Source of the DNA: Acidobacteria bacterium UBA2161
GTDB taxonomy: Bacteria > Acidobacteriota > Vicinamibacteria > Vicinamibacterales > UBA823
Direction: 5' to 3'
NCBI GenBank assembly: GCA_002328835.1
Contig: DCWN01000017.1
Location: 277,518 to 341,517 of the forward strand
DNA length: 64,000 nt
Positions 16,485-25,829 of this stretch are shown one piece after another (within the stretch, counting starts at the first letter, position 1; each line of letters starts with the position of its first letter). The translations under genes were made by a program, and so were the position numbers. The notes below the pieces were generated by a model that had not been told where the DNA came from, searched no databases, and saw nothing but the letters and a program-made list of their open reading frames with translations.

Positions 16485-19139
16485 ATGCCCTCACGATTCG
16501 GCCGGATTCTAGACCCCCTGTGGGCCCCCTGGGCGCCGCGCCCGACGGTCGGGGCCCTGCCCTGGCTGGCCCGGACGATGCCGATGCCAGTCTCGCTCTC
16601 CCCGACCCTGGCCCTCGCCCTGGCCCTCGCCCTGGCCCTGACCCCGGCCACGGCCTGGACCCAACCGGGTGGCCGGACCTACCCGTCGGCTCGCCACGGC
16701 GGCAACTACATGCACAACTACTACCTCCCCCCGGCGCCCAGTTCGACCCCGTGGGCGCCGAGCTGGTCGCCCGACGGGCGCTGGATCGCGGTCGCCATGA
16801 GCGGGTCGATCTGGCGGGTGGACCCAGAGACCGGCCGGGCGGACGAGGTGAGCTACAACGACAAGTACCACTCGATGCCCGACTGGTCGCCCGACGGCCG
16901 ATGGATCGTCTACACCGCCGACGACGGCGGCGAGACCCTGCAGCTGGAGGTCGTGGACGTCGAAACCGGCATCGCCCACGCGCTGACCGACGACGAGTTC
17001 ATCTACACCGACCCGGTCTACTCGCCGGACGGCACGCAGGTCGCCTACGTCTCGACGAAGCCGAACGGCTACTTCAACGTGTACGTCCGGGCAGTCCGAG
17101 ACGGGCAGTGGGCCGGGGACGAAATCGCCGTCACCGAAGACCACGCGTTCGGCCGCAGCCGGCTGTACTTCGGCGAGTGGGACATGCACCTGACGCCAGC
17201 GTGGCTGCCGGACGGGCGGGAATTGTTGCTGGTCTCGAACCGCGACGTGCCCCTGGGGTCGGGCAACGTCATCAGGGTTCCAGCCATGGCGCTCGGCATC
17301 GAGGAGGCCCAGACGGTCCTGGCCGAGCAAACGCTGTATCGCGCCCGTCCCGACGTGTCGATCGACGGCAGGCGGTTCATCTACTCTTCCACCTCGGGCA
17401 GCGCCGACCAGTTCTCGAACCTGTACGTGCAGCCGACATCCGGCGGCGAACCGTACAAGATGACCTTCTTCGCGAACGACGCCTTCCATCCGCGGTGGTC
17501 ACCCGACGGCGAATGGATCGCCTACGTGTCGAACGCCGGCGGACTGCCCCAGCTGGCCCTGCTCGAGACCTACGGCGGGGCGCAGCGAACGGTTGAAATC
17601 ACCGATCGCCGCTGGAAGCGACCGATGGGCGTCTTGACCCTCCAGACGCGGCACGGCGCCACCGCCGAAACAACCGCCGCGCGCGTCCACCTGACCGCCG
17701 CCGACGGCAAGTTCTATGCGCCGGCCGACGCCTACGCGCGCGTCAGCGGCGCGGGCGACCGGATCTTCCACTCGCGCGGTGTGGCGCGCCTCGAACTACC
17801 CGTCGGCACCGTGAACCTGACGGTGGCCAAGGGCTTCGAGTTCTGGCCCCGCGAACTCACCGCCGAGATCACCGCCGGCGACGTGACCGCGGTCGTCGTC
17901 GACCTCGACCCAATGACCGACATGGCCGCCAAGGGCTGGTACAGCGGGTCGACCCACGTGCACATGAACTACGCGGGTAACCTCCACAATACGCTCGACA
18001 ACATGATGATGATGTCGGACGCCGAGGACCAGGACATCGTCAACGAGCAAGTCGCCAACAAGGACAACCGGATCCTCGACCACCAGATCTTCGTGCCCGG
18101 CGGCGGTGCGCATCCGCTCTCGACCCCCGATCGCGTCCTCGTGGTCGGACAGGAGTACCGGCCGCCGTTCTATGGTCACGTCTTCATGTTCGGCCTCGAG
18201 GACCATCTGATCTCACCGTTCACGACCGGCTACGAGGGCACGGCGATCGAAAGTCTCTATCCGAGCAATACCGACATGTTCCGCAAGGCCAAGGCCCAGG
18301 GCGCGACGGTCGGCTATGTGCATGCGTTCTTCGGGAGCGCCGACCCGCTCGAGGGGGCGCTGGGCGGCGGCAAGGGCTTCATGGTCGATGCCGCGCTGGG
18401 GACCACCGACGCGGTCGAGTGGTCGGGCGCGGGGCGAGCCGGGTTCTATCCCGTCTACGCGGCCTGGAACAACGGCCTGCGGGTGACCGCGGTCGGCGGC
18501 GAGGACTCGATCAGCAACCTGCACGCCAGCAAGCTCGTCGGATCGGTCCGCACCTACGTGCACACCGGCGCCCGCGGCCTCACGATGGAGGCCTGGTTCG
18601 ACGGCCTCAGGGCTGGCCGCGCGTTCGTGACCACCGGGCCGCTCGTCGAATTGACCGTCGACGGCGCCCTGCCGGGCGAAACCGTGAACCTGCCTTCCGA
18701 AGGCGGCACCGTGGAGCTGCGGGCGCGAGTACGGTCGATCACCCCGATCGATTCCCTGCTCCTGGTCCGGAACGGTGAGGTGATCGAGGAGGTGACGGTG
18801 CGTGGCGACCGCCGCGACGCGGAACTCTCGCGCAGCCTGACGGTCACCGAGTCCGGCTGGTACCACCTGCGGGTGGCGGGCCGGCCCGAGGACCGTTTCC
18901 CGCTCGACGCCGGCTTCGCCCAAGCCTTCACCAACCCGGTCTGGGTCCACGTCGGCGACCAACCCGTCCGGTCGCGTGCCGCCGCGGAGTACTCGCTGCG
19001 GTGGATCGACAAGCTCCAGGAACTGGCTGACGCGTGGCCGGGCTGGCGGTCGGACCCGGAGCGCGCGCACGTCTTCGCGCAGTTCGAACAGGCGCGCGAG
19101 ATCTACCGCCGGCTGGCCGCCGAGGCGGACGCCCGGTAG
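16485..19139 (+). CDS. Exported TolB-like beta-propeller / CehA-type PHP metallohydrolase
   Basis: This 884-residue protein joins two domains. Residues about 85-370 hold PD40 (TolB-like) propeller repeats with the recurring WSPDGRWI signature (for example APSWSPDGRWIAV and PDWSPDGRWIVYT). From about 485 a PHP-type metal-dependent hydrolase of the CehA/McbA kind follows, with its His cluster in GSTHVHMNYAGNLH (near 490) and a later GGEDSISNLH. The start at 16485 is backed by AAGGAG 10 bp upstream. It gives a long n-region before the signal core LALALALALAL, which is encoded by a tandem repeat; ATG 16578 would give a shorter, more usual leader. Substrate unknown; an amidase or phosphoesterase role in the periplasm is likely. 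Confidence 0.78.
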   Translation: MPSRFGRILDPLWAPWAPRPTVGALPWLARTMPMPVSLSPTLALALALALALTPATAWTQPGGRTYPSARHGGNYMHNYYLPPAPSSTPWAPSWSPDGRWIAVAMSGSIWRVDPETGRADEVSYNDKYHSMPDWSPDGRWIVYTADDGGETLQLEVVDVETGIAHALTDDEFIYTDPVYSPDGTQVAYVSTKPNGYFNVYVRAVRDGQWAGDEIAVTEDHAFGRSRLYFGEWDMHLTPAWLPDGRELLLVSNRDVPLGSGNVIRVPAMALGIEEAQTVLAEQTLYRARPDVSIDGRRFIYSSTSGSADQFSNLYVQPTSGGEPYKMTFFANDAFHPRWSPDGEWIAYVSNAGGLPQLALLETYGGAQRTVEITDRRWKRPMGVLTLQTRHGATAETTAARVHLTAADGKFYAPADAYARVSGAGDRIFHSRGVARLELPVGTVNLTVAKGFEFWPRELTAEITAGDVTAVVVDLDPMTDMAAKGWYSGSTHVHMNYAGNLHNTLDNMMMMSDAEDQDIVNEQVANKDNRILDHQIFVPGGGAHPLSTPDRVLVVGQEYRPPFYGHVFMFGLEDHLISPFTTGYEGTAIESLYPSNTDMFRKAKAQGATVGYVHAFFGSADPLEGALGGGKGFMVDAALGTTDAVEWSGAGRAGFYPVYAAWNNGLRVTAVGGEDSISNLHASKLVGSVRTYVHTGARGLTMEAWFDGLRAGRAFVTTGPLVELTVDGALPGETVNLPSEGGTVELRARVRSITPIDSLLLVRNGEVIEEVTVRGDRRDAELSRSLTVTESGWYHLRVAGRPEDRFPLDAGFAQAFTNPVWVHVGDQPVRSRAAAEYSLRWIDKLQELADAWPGWRSDPERAHVFAQFEQAREIYRRLAAEADAR
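16608..16640 (+). repeat. 12-bp tandem repeat encoding the signal-peptide core
   Basis: CTGGCCCTCGCC is repeated 2.75 times and encodes alternating Leu-Ala in the hydrophobic core of the signal peptide. Loss or gain of a 12-bp unit keeps the frame and would change core length by four residues. Confidence 0.7.
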
Positions 19140-19181
19140 CCGACTGGCGCGCGGCCGCGATTTCGCGCTACCATCGATGGG

Positions 19182-19580
19182 ATGTCGTTGCTCCGTACAC
19201 GGCTGGTCGTCCTGACCGTCATCATCCTCGGGATGCATCTCGGCACCATCGCCACTGCGGCCGCGCTCTGCTGCCACGAAGCCTGCCAGATGGCCGTGCC
19301 GGACGATGCCGACTGTCACGATGCCCAAGCCGCCGCGATGCCTGGCGCGATGTGTCACATCGTGGCCAGCGCGTCGGATGCGGATGGCCGCTTGGCCACG
19401 ATCGAGTGTGCATGCGGCGACCATGACGCGGCCGTGAACGCCTTGCTCGGACCGCTCGGCCTGGTCGCCGCCCGAGTAATCGTCGACGTTGCCATCGCTC
19501 CGCTCCACGCGATCGAAGGACCGACCGGCACGAGCGCCGACTGGCTGCCCCCGAACACGTCCCCTCCACCCCAGCGCTGA
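19182..19580 (+). CDS. Small exported Cys/His/Met-rich protein, putative copper-type metal binder
   Basis: The 132-residue product has a Sec signal (VVLTVIILGMHLGTIATAA) followed by a dense cluster of soft-metal ligands: CCHEACQM, DADCHD, GAMCHI and ECACGDH within about 65 residues. The rest is Ala/Pro-rich and ends without a recognised domain. Small secreted proteins with CCHxxCxM clusters are often found beside copper-handling genes, so copper binding is a reasonable guess, not shown. A TACCAT hexamer ends 7 bp before the ATG and there is no Shine-Dalgarno, which hints at a leaderless transcript. The TonB receptor follows 148 bp later on the same strand. Confidence 0.7.
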   Translation: MSLLRTRLVVLTVIILGMHLGTIATAAALCCHEACQMAVPDDADCHDAQAAAMPGAMCHIVASASDADGRLATIECACGDHDAAVNALLGPLGLVAARVIVDVAIAPLHAIEGPTGTSADWLPPNTSPPPQR

Positions 19581-19728
19581 ACCCCCGGCTCTTCCGCACG
19601 GGATCCCCCTCCGCCAGCTGACCGTCGGCGCCTCGATTCGACAGGCACGACGGACCGGCGTCGGGCCGCCCCCGTGCACGATCGTGCGACTTGGCCGGTC
19701 CTTGGGGATCGGTTTGTGGAGATTCCAG

Positions 19729-22077
19729 ATGTCCATTCGTCGTCTCTCGAGGGTTTTCAACGAAACGGAACGCAACACTCGCGGCATCATGCTGACCCTG
19801 GCGATCTGTCTGACCGCCGTCGTGGCCGCCGCCGCACAGCCCGAAACTCTGACGGGCGAGGTCGTGGATCCTCAGCGCCAAGTGGTGCCCGGAGCTTCGG
19901 TCACGATCCGCTCGCTCGACGGCGCCATCGTCGATCAGGCCGTCACCGGCGCCACCGGGGAGTTTCGACTCACGCTGGCACCCGGCGCCTACGAACTGAC
20001 CGTCGAACTGTCTGGTTTCGCGTCGGAGCGCCGAGCAGTCTCGCTCGACCCGGGCGCGGCCTTCGAACCCCTCTCCATCCAGTTGAGGATCGCGGGCTTT
20101 GATCAAGAGGTGATCGTGTCGGCGAACATGCCGGACATCGCCCGCGAGATTCGGCTGCCCGGTCGGGAACTCGATGAGCGGACCGAGCAGGACGTGGGCG
20201 AGTACCTCCGGACCCAACCGGGCCTCTCGTCGGTCCGTAGGGGCCCCATCAACCTCGAGCCGACCATTCGCGGACTCCAGGAGAACCAGGTCGGCATGTT
20301 CGTCGACGGCACGCGAACGTTCTCGGCGGGGCCCGCCCGAATGGACTCGGACTTGAGCCATGTGAGCCCACGCACGATCGAGTCGGTGCGTGTGGTCAAG
20401 GGCCCATACGCCCTGACCTGGGGGGCGGGAACGCTGAGTGCCGTCCAGGTCGAAACGTTTCGCCCCGCCTTCACCTCCGAGCCGTTCACGATCAACGGCC
20501 GCGTCGGATTGAACTACGGCGGCAACGGTGACCGTACGGAAGGTTCAGCCGGCTTCTGGGGTGCGAGCGAGCGGGCGCGATTCAGCTTCTTTCAGAGCGT
20601 CCGAACCGGCAACAACTACAAGGACGGCGACGACAACCTGATCCCGGGCGACTACGAGTCGTTCGACACCCGCTGGTCGGCGGGAGGACGGGTCGGCGAT
20701 CGAGGCCTCATCGAATATTCGGGCGGATATCAGAAGCAGAACGACATCGACTACCCGGGCCGGATCCTCGACGCCACGTTGTTCGAAACGTTTTCGCATT
20801 CTGTCGAGGCAACCTGGTCGCCGGCGGGCGGGCGCGTGCGTGAACTGTTCGCGCAGTTCTACGTGAACACGAAGGACCACGTGATGAACAACGACGAGAA
20901 GCCCACGGCACTCAACAACCCAAACCGGGTGCCGCCGTTCGGGCTGCGCCTCGACCTCCCCGCCACCTCGGACACGATCGGGGGCAGCGCGCACGCCGTG
21001 CTGGGCCAGGGGCCGATCGACTGGAAACTCGGAGTGGACTTCTTCAGCCTCGATCAGTCAGCCGACCGATCCGTGTACAGGCGGCGCGACGACAGGTTGC
21101 TGTTCACGGATATCGTCTGGCCGGACGCGAACATCAACGACGTGGGGGCGTACACGCAACTGATCTATCGCCGGGGGCGGGGACAAGTGGGCGCTGCGGT
21201 CCGCATCGACGCCGTCAGCACGTCGGCCGGTGAAACCTCACCGTTCTTCGACGAGAACACGACCGGAGACCTCGATCAGACCGAAACCAATGTCAGCGCC
21301 GCACTCAACGCCACGATGCAGGTGAACGACCTCTGGAGCGTGTCGGCGGGCGTCGGCCGGGCCGTCCGCACCGCGATGACGCTCGAGCGGTACTCCGATC
21401 GGTTTCCCACGACCAAGTTCCAGGTCGCAGCGGAGTTCATGGGCAACCCGAGCCTGAAGCCCGAGCGCGGGGTGGAGGTCAACGTGGGCACGATCGCCGG
21501 AAACAGCCGCGCGACGGTCGAAGCCGATTTCTTCTATCGGCAGATCGACGACTACATCACGGTCATGCCCGATCCGTCGCTGCTGAAACGGCTCCCGCTG
21601 AGCCCGAACACGGTGTTCCGATACATCAACGGGACGACGGCCAATTTCACGGGCTACGAGGTGCGCGGTCGGGTCGCTGCCAGTGACTACCTCGACGTGC
21701 AGGGCTTCCTGGGCTACGTCCAGGCAACCGACGTCCTCCTGGACGAACCGGTGTTCGGGATTCCGCCGTTCGAGCAGCGCTTCTCGGTGCGAGGACACAG
21801 CGCGGGCAGTGAGCACTGGGTCGAATTGGTGGTGTCACACGCCAACGAACAGGATCGTGTGGCAACCGCGCGGTTGGAGGTCCCGACGGTGGGGTGGACG
21901 ACGATCGATCTCCTCGCCGGAATCCGACTCGGCGAGGGTGCCGCCCTCCGAATCGGGCTCGAGAACCTTGCGGATCAGGCCTACACGATCCATCTGAACG
22001 CCCTGAACCCGTTCGCGCGGTCGCGGATCTTCGAACCTGGGCGTCGCGCCTACCTCGGACTGGAGTACGAGTTCTAG
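19729..22077 (+). CDS. TonB-dependent outer-membrane receptor, possibly for copper
   Basis: I choose ATG 19729 (GGAG 8 bp upstream); an in-frame ATG at 19789 is the alternative and the frame is open further upstream without a signal. The 782-residue protein has a signal core at about 22-37, then a carboxypeptidase-regulatory (Ig-like) domain (about 40-110: GEVVDPQRQVVPGASVTI). A plug domain follows (VGEYLRTQPGLSSVRRG, TIRGLQENQVGMFVDG, IESVRVVKGPYALTWG), then a beta-barrel ending in LGLEYEF with the terminal Phe. The plug segment ARMDSDLSHVSP resembles the OprC/NosA copper receptors, which agrees with the Cys/His/Met-rich gene upstream. The ligand remains inference. Confidence 0.82.
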   Translation: MSIRRLSRVFNETERNTRGIMLTLAICLTAVVAAAAQPETLTGEVVDPQRQVVPGASVTIRSLDGAIVDQAVTGATGEFRLTLAPGAYELTVELSGFASERRAVSLDPGAAFEPLSIQLRIAGFDQEVIVSANMPDIAREIRLPGRELDERTEQDVGEYLRTQPGLSSVRRGPINLEPTIRGLQENQVGMFVDGTRTFSAGPARMDSDLSHVSPRTIESVRVVKGPYALTWGAGTLSAVQVETFRPAFTSEPFTINGRVGLNYGGNGDRTEGSAGFWGASERARFSFFQSVRTGNNYKDGDDNLIPGDYESFDTRWSAGGRVGDRGLIEYSGGYQKQNDIDYPGRILDATLFETFSHSVEATWSPAGGRVRELFAQFYVNTKDHVMNNDEKPTALNNPNRVPPFGLRLDLPATSDTIGGSAHAVLGQGPIDWKLGVDFFSLDQSADRSVYRRRDDRLLFTDIVWPDANINDVGAYTQLIYRRGRGQVGAAVRIDAVSTSAGETSPFFDENTTGDLDQTETNVSAALNATMQVNDLWSVSAGVGRAVRTAMTLERYSDRFPTTKFQVAAEFMGNPSLKPERGVEVNVGTIAGNSRATVEADFFYRQIDDYITVMPDPSLLKRLPLSPNTVFRYINGTTANFTGYEVRGRVAASDYLDVQGFLGYVQATDVLLDEPVFGIPPFEQRFSVRGHSAGSEHWVELVVSHANEQDRVATARLEVPTVGWTTIDLLAGIRLGEGAALRIGLENLADQAYTIHLNALNPFARSRIFEPGRRAYLGLEYEF

Positions 22078-22095
22078 CGCGTTGCCGTCGGCCAG

Positions 22096-22121
22096 CGCGG
22101 GTTGCCAAATTGCAACCTGCG
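22096..22121 (+). terminator. Ten-pair hairpin after the TonB receptor
   Basis: CGCGGGTTGC and GCAACCTGCG pair over ten positions (one G-U) around a CAAATT loop, 18 bp after the stop. There is no T-tract. It separates the receptor from the small charged-protein gene. Confidence 0.45.
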
Positions 22122-22261
22122 CCGGTATCTGCTAGAGTAGTAAGAACTTCGCGGGATCTGGCCGCCAGCCTTGCCGCGTTGCCAACCCACTGAGCGAGAT
22201 CCGCCTGACGGCACCCGCGGGGCGCCTCGGCGGTCATCAGACGTCGCACGAAGGAGGCCTC

Positions 22262-22555
22262 ATGGCTCAACGAGGACGACCAACGCTGCAGAAGCGCCAG
22301 CGCGAACGCGCCAGGGTCGAGAAGCAGAAAGACCGGGAGGCGAGGCGCGAGGTCGCCAAGGAACGGCGGGCGAACGCGCCCGAGCGCTCGGGCGCCATCG
22401 ACCCCGATATCGCCCACATTTCAGCCGGCCCGCAGCCGATGCCTGAGTGGCAGGCGGAGGTGTTCGCCGAAGCGGAGGCGGAGGCCGAAGCCGAGGCGGA
22501 GGCCGAAGCGGAAGCGGAAGTGAAACGCTCGGCTGGCGAGAAACCGGACGCGTAG
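22262..22555 (+). CDS. Small highly charged protein with an Ala-Glu repeat tail
   Basis: The 97-residue product has a very strong ribosome site (AAGGAGG 5 bp before ATG). Residues 1-40 are strongly basic and helical (KRQRERARVEKQKDREARRE), then comes a short conserved-looking core, IDPDIAHISAGPQPMPEW. The tail is nine Ala-Glu dipeptides coded by a hexanucleotide-like tandem array at about 22466-22520. No function is known to me; the basic head suggests nucleic-acid or ribosome contact. The repeat tail may vary in length between strains. Confidence 0.65.
   Translation: MAQRGRPTLQKRQRERARVEKQKDREARREVAKERRANAPERSGAIDPDIAHISAGPQPMPEWQAEVFAEAEAEAEAEAEAEAEAEVKRSAGEKPDA
22466..22520 (+). repeat. 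GCSGAR tandem codons (Ala-Glu array)
   Basis: Nine consecutive Ala-Glu codon pairs vary only at synonymous positions. This is an in-frame microsatellite-like array at the protein C-terminus and prone to slippage in steps of six bases. Confidence 0.75.
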
Positions 22556-22603
22556 GCACGGAAGCCCGGGCCCGCCCTCGCCCGAGGGTGGCTCGGCGAA
22601 CCG

Positions 22604-23371
22604 CTAGCGCCCCGCGATCACCTCGACGTGGCGCTCCCGCCACGAAGCGTAGGCCAACCAGGTCACCGGCAGCAGCACCAGGAGATAAGTCAAGTACTGC
22701 CCGTAGCGGCCATCGGGCCCGTAGGGCTCGGTCGCCCAGTGGAGGGGTTCGCTGTACGGAAAGATATTGGCTTCGGTCAGCTCGTGAAATCCGTAGACGA
22801 ACAGCTGGGCGACGAACACCAGGAGAAAAATCGCGGTCACCTGGAAGAACCGAGCGAGGTTCACGCGGTGGCCGTAGCGCGACCAGAGCCACGCCACGGA
22901 CGCGGCGCACAATATCCCGGCGGTCGCACCCGCCACGAGCTGCGCCGACCGCACCTGGAAGAGGAGCGCGTTCATCAAGAGCGCGGTCTCCATGCCTTCC
23001 CGCGTGATCATCAGCAGCGTGAAGCCGAACACGCCCAGCATCGCCCAGGCGCCCGGCCGCATGCTCGTTTCCTCGAGACGCTCCTCGATGTTGCCTTCCA
23101 GATGCTTTGCGACCCGCCACATGTGAATCGTCAGCGAGGCCACCATGACGGCCGCGACGATCGCCAGGACGCCCTCCCACAGCGCCTGGTTGGCCGCCCG
23201 CTGGAAGGCCATCCCGGCCGCGACGCTGAGGGCGATCGCAACGGCGATGCCCCAGTGGACGGCCGGGATCAACTCGTGGCGGCCGCTCTTGCGCAGGTAG
23301 GCCAGGCTGATGGCGATGATCAGAAACGCTTCGAGCCCTTCCCTCAGGGTAATGACGAACGCTTGGAACAT
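22604..23371 (-). CDS. FTR1-family high-affinity iron permease
   Basis: Start ATG 23371 places the first REGLE motif at residues 10-14, as is usual for FTR1/EfeU; the longer frame from 23407 only adds a soluble leader. The 255-residue protein has seven hydrophobic segments and the two iron-path motifs REGLE (10-14) and REGME (124-128), in helices 1 and 4. It carries ferric or oxidised ferrous iron across the inner membrane. No EfeO or EfeB partner is present. The gene follows a TonB receptor on the same strand after 131 bp that hold a Fur-like site, suggesting its own iron-controlled promoter. Confidence 0.88.
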   Translation of the reverse strand: MFQAFVITLREGLEAFLIIAISLAYLRKSGRHELIPAVHWGIAVAIALSVAAGMAFQRAANQALWEGVLAIVAAVMVASLTIHMWRVAKHLEGNIEERLEETSMRPGAWAMLGVFGFTLLMITREGMETALLMNALLFQVRSAQLVAGATAGILCAASVAWLWSRYGHRVNLARFFQVTAIFLLVFVAQLFVYGFHELTEANIFPYSEPLHWATEPYGPDGRYGQYLTYLLVLLPVTWLAYASWRERHVEVIAGR

Positions 23372-23422
23372 GGGTCCTGGCCACCCTCCGGCGGAACGAA
23401 CAATCACGCGCCGAACTGAAAG

Positions 23423-23454
23423 TGAGACTCAGTCTCGTTTAGAACCCTGAGTCT
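23423..23454 (-). promoter_or_regulatory. Fur-like operator with overlapping inverted repeats upstream of FTR1
   Basis: TGAGACT-C-AGTCTCG (23423-23437) fits the 7-1-7 Fur-box form TGANAATNNNNATTNTCA only loosely, but matches the TGAGANTNANTCTCA layout at its key ends. The arms also belong to a second dyad: AGACTCAG (23425-23432) pairs with CTGAGTCT (23447-23454) over a 14-bp spacer. It lies 52-83 bp before the FTR1 start, where an iron repressor would be expected. Confidence 0.5.
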
Positions 23455-23502
23455 ACCGTGATCGCTCGAACCGGGTCAACCGCGATCGGGTAGAGACGCG
23501 CG

Positions 23503-25731
23503 CTAGAACTGCACGCTGTACAGCAGCTTGAAGTTCCGGCCTATTTCCGGCACGAGATCCTTGATGAGCGACAGGTGGTTCCGGTACAGCCGGTCAGTGG
23601 CGTTGTCGAGACGAGCCGTGATGGTGCTGGTCGCCCCACCCGAGACGAACGAGTACGACGTGAATAGCTTCAGCATCGCGTAGCCCTCGGTCGGGGTCTC
23701 GGCACCGAACACCCGATTCTGCTCGGCGACCGTCAAGACCTCGCCGCCGGCCTGAAAGGCATCGCGCTGATACCTGAGCCCGGTGCGTAGGCGCAGCGGC
23801 GGCATCCGAGGCAGCGGGTCGCCGGTCGCGCTCTGCTCGCCGCGTACCCAGTCGAAGCCGGTCTCGAAGATCAGCCAGGGCATCACCGTGACATCGGCGT
23901 GCGCCTCGATCCCTTGCAGGCGGCTGTCGGCCCCCACGAACTCGACGGCGACGAGATCCTCTGGCTTCTCCTCGTCGGGAAAACGCTCCTCGAATTCCTC
24001 GTCGGTGAGCTCCCGCCGGAGGATGAAGTTACTCACATCGTTGAAGAAATAGGTCACCTCGCCGGACACCCTCGCGAAGCGCCATCGGAGCGAGGCGTCG
24101 AAGCCAACCGCGTGTTCGGCCCCCAGATCCGGATTCCCGATCTCGAAGGCGAAGTTCCCCGGATGCTCGCCGAAGAAGTAGAGCTCCTCGAGCGCCGGAT
24201 GCCGCGCCGCGCGCGCGAGGCTGATCGCGACGGTCACGTTGTCGTCGGCCGCCGAGGGGCGGAATAGCAGACCCACCGATCCCGAGAACTCGTTGAAATC
24301 GCGGTTCGGCAGTGGACTCTCCTGCGGCCTGTACTGCGCGTAGTCGAGCCGGCCGCCGGCCTGGAACGTGACGTGCGGCCAGGTGAACTCCTCGTAGGCG
24401 AAGAGCGCAGCGCCGGTTTGATCGACGGGAGGCGACAGCGCCTCCTCCCCGATCGCCGAGAAGGCGCGCCCGAGGGCCCATCCCCCGAACGTGCCGCTGA
24501 GCCGACCGTAACCCCGGTGGTTCGCCAGGACCTCGATCTCGGCGGAGTCGTTCTCGAACCGGGTCCCGACCTCGGTCCCCTCGAGCTCCTCGTGGCGGTA
24601 GCTGCGGACGCCGACCGACGTGCGCACGGACTCGATGAACCCGTCGATCTCACGCAGCTCGGATCGGACGCCGACCCGGTGGCGACGCGGCGTCAGCTCG
24701 ATTTCGCCCCCCTCGACGACCGGGACCCCGTATCGGGTGTCCTCGTAGCCGTAGCTGGCGCCGAGATATCCGCGCGCGCCGACGTAGGACAGGCCGACCG
24801 AACCCGACACGCCGCGTGACTGCGTGTTGTCGATCGTCCCCTCCGGTGTCTCCACGTTGCCGGACCGCCGCCCGCCGCCGGCGGCGTGCAGCGCCCACGC
24901 GCCACTGCCCCAGCGGAGATCGGCCGCACCGCCGCCCTCCGCCGCGGCCGAGCCGAGATCGCCCGTCGCCGCTCCGGAGACCCCGACGAGCTGCCGAACC
25001 GGGATCTCCTCGGTGATCACGTTCACCAGTCCGCCGATGGCACTCGAACCGTGCAGCAGGGTTGCCGGGCCGCGCACGACCTCGATTCGGGAAGCGCTCG
25101 CCGTATTGACGGTGATGCCGTGATCGGCCGACTGGCTCGACAGATCGCCCATCCGCTGACCGTCCTCGAGGATGAGCACGCGGTCGCCATCCAGGCCGCG
25201 GATCACCGGCCGTCCGGGACCTGGACCCAGCGACCGTTGGGCGACGCCAGGCTGCGTCGCCAGGGTGGCGCCGAGCGAACCTTCGAGCTGCTTCGACAGG
25301 TCCTGACCGGCCAGAACCGCGATTGGCTGATACGCCTCGAAGACGTCGCGCGGCTCCGGACTGACCGAGACCACCTCGGTGTAGTGGAGCTCACGAGGCA
25401 TCTCGATCTCGAACGCGACCTCCGCGCCGGCCACCGTCACCTCGATTCGCTGCGCCGTGTAGCCGTCGGCCGCGACGATCATGTGATAGAGCCCGTCGGG
25501 CACCTCCTCGAACGCATACGCGCCCGAGCCGTCCGATGTGGCCTCCAGTCCGAGTTCCTCGATGAAGATGAGCGCGCCCTCGACCGGGGCCTGCATCTCC
25601 GTCTCCACGAGCCGGCCGCTGATCCGTCCTGACAACTCCTGCGCGCCGAGCGGGCTGCCGGACAAGACGCCGACCAGGCACGCCACCAGCACGCATCCAA
25701 CTCCCACTGGTCCTCTGCTCCACGACCTCAT
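23503..25731 (-). CDS. TonB-dependent receptor, ZnuD-like
   Basis: ATG 25731 has AGGAG seven bases upstream; the frame is open to 26205 but that part overlaps the His-rich gene and is not coding. The 742-residue protein has a signal (VLVACLVGVLSGSPLGAQ), a carboxypeptidase-regulatory domain (about 30-110) and a plug with the pattern of zinc receptors: PVIRGLDGDRVLILEDG, DLSSQSADHG and IEVVRGPATLLHGSSAIGG. A barrel ending in KLLYSVQF follows. ZnuD-type receptors import zinc or heme. The His/Cys-rich exported protein encoded just upstream strengthens the zinc reading; the FTR1 gene downstream could instead point to iron. Confidence 0.82.
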   Translation of the reverse strand: MRSWSRGPVGVGCVLVACLVGVLSGSPLGAQELSGRISGRLVETEMQAPVEGALIFIEELGLEATSDGSGAYAFEEVPDGLYHMIVAADGYTAQRIEVTVAGAEVAFEIEMPRELHYTEVVSVSPEPRDVFEAYQPIAVLAGQDLSKQLEGSLGATLATQPGVAQRSLGPGPGRPVIRGLDGDRVLILEDGQRMGDLSSQSADHGITVNTASASRIEVVRGPATLLHGSSAIGGLVNVITEEIPVRQLVGVSGAATGDLGSAAAEGGGAADLRWGSGAWALHAAGGGRRSGNVETPEGTIDNTQSRGVSGSVGLSYVGARGYLGASYGYEDTRYGVPVVEGGEIELTPRRHRVGVRSELREIDGFIESVRTSVGVRSYRHEELEGTEVGTRFENDSAEIEVLANHRGYGRLSGTFGGWALGRAFSAIGEEALSPPVDQTGAALFAYEEFTWPHVTFQAGGRLDYAQYRPQESPLPNRDFNEFSGSVGLLFRPSAADDNVTVAISLARAARHPALEELYFFGEHPGNFAFEIGNPDLGAEHAVGFDASLRWRFARVSGEVTYFFNDVSNFILRRELTDEEFEERFPDEEKPEDLVAVEFVGADSRLQGIEAHADVTVMPWLIFETGFDWVRGEQSATGDPLPRMPPLRLRTGLRYQRDAFQAGGEVLTVAEQNRVFGAETPTEGYAMLKLFTSYSFVSGGATSTITARLDNATDRLYRNHLSLIKDLVPEIGRNFKLLYSVQF

Positions 25732-25829
25732 GCTGCAACTCCTGTACATCCGATCGTCGACCCGGACTTCGGGTCGACACGCGATTCCCGACGATGACCG
25801 ACAAACGAGGGAACGAGGGAACCGAACGG

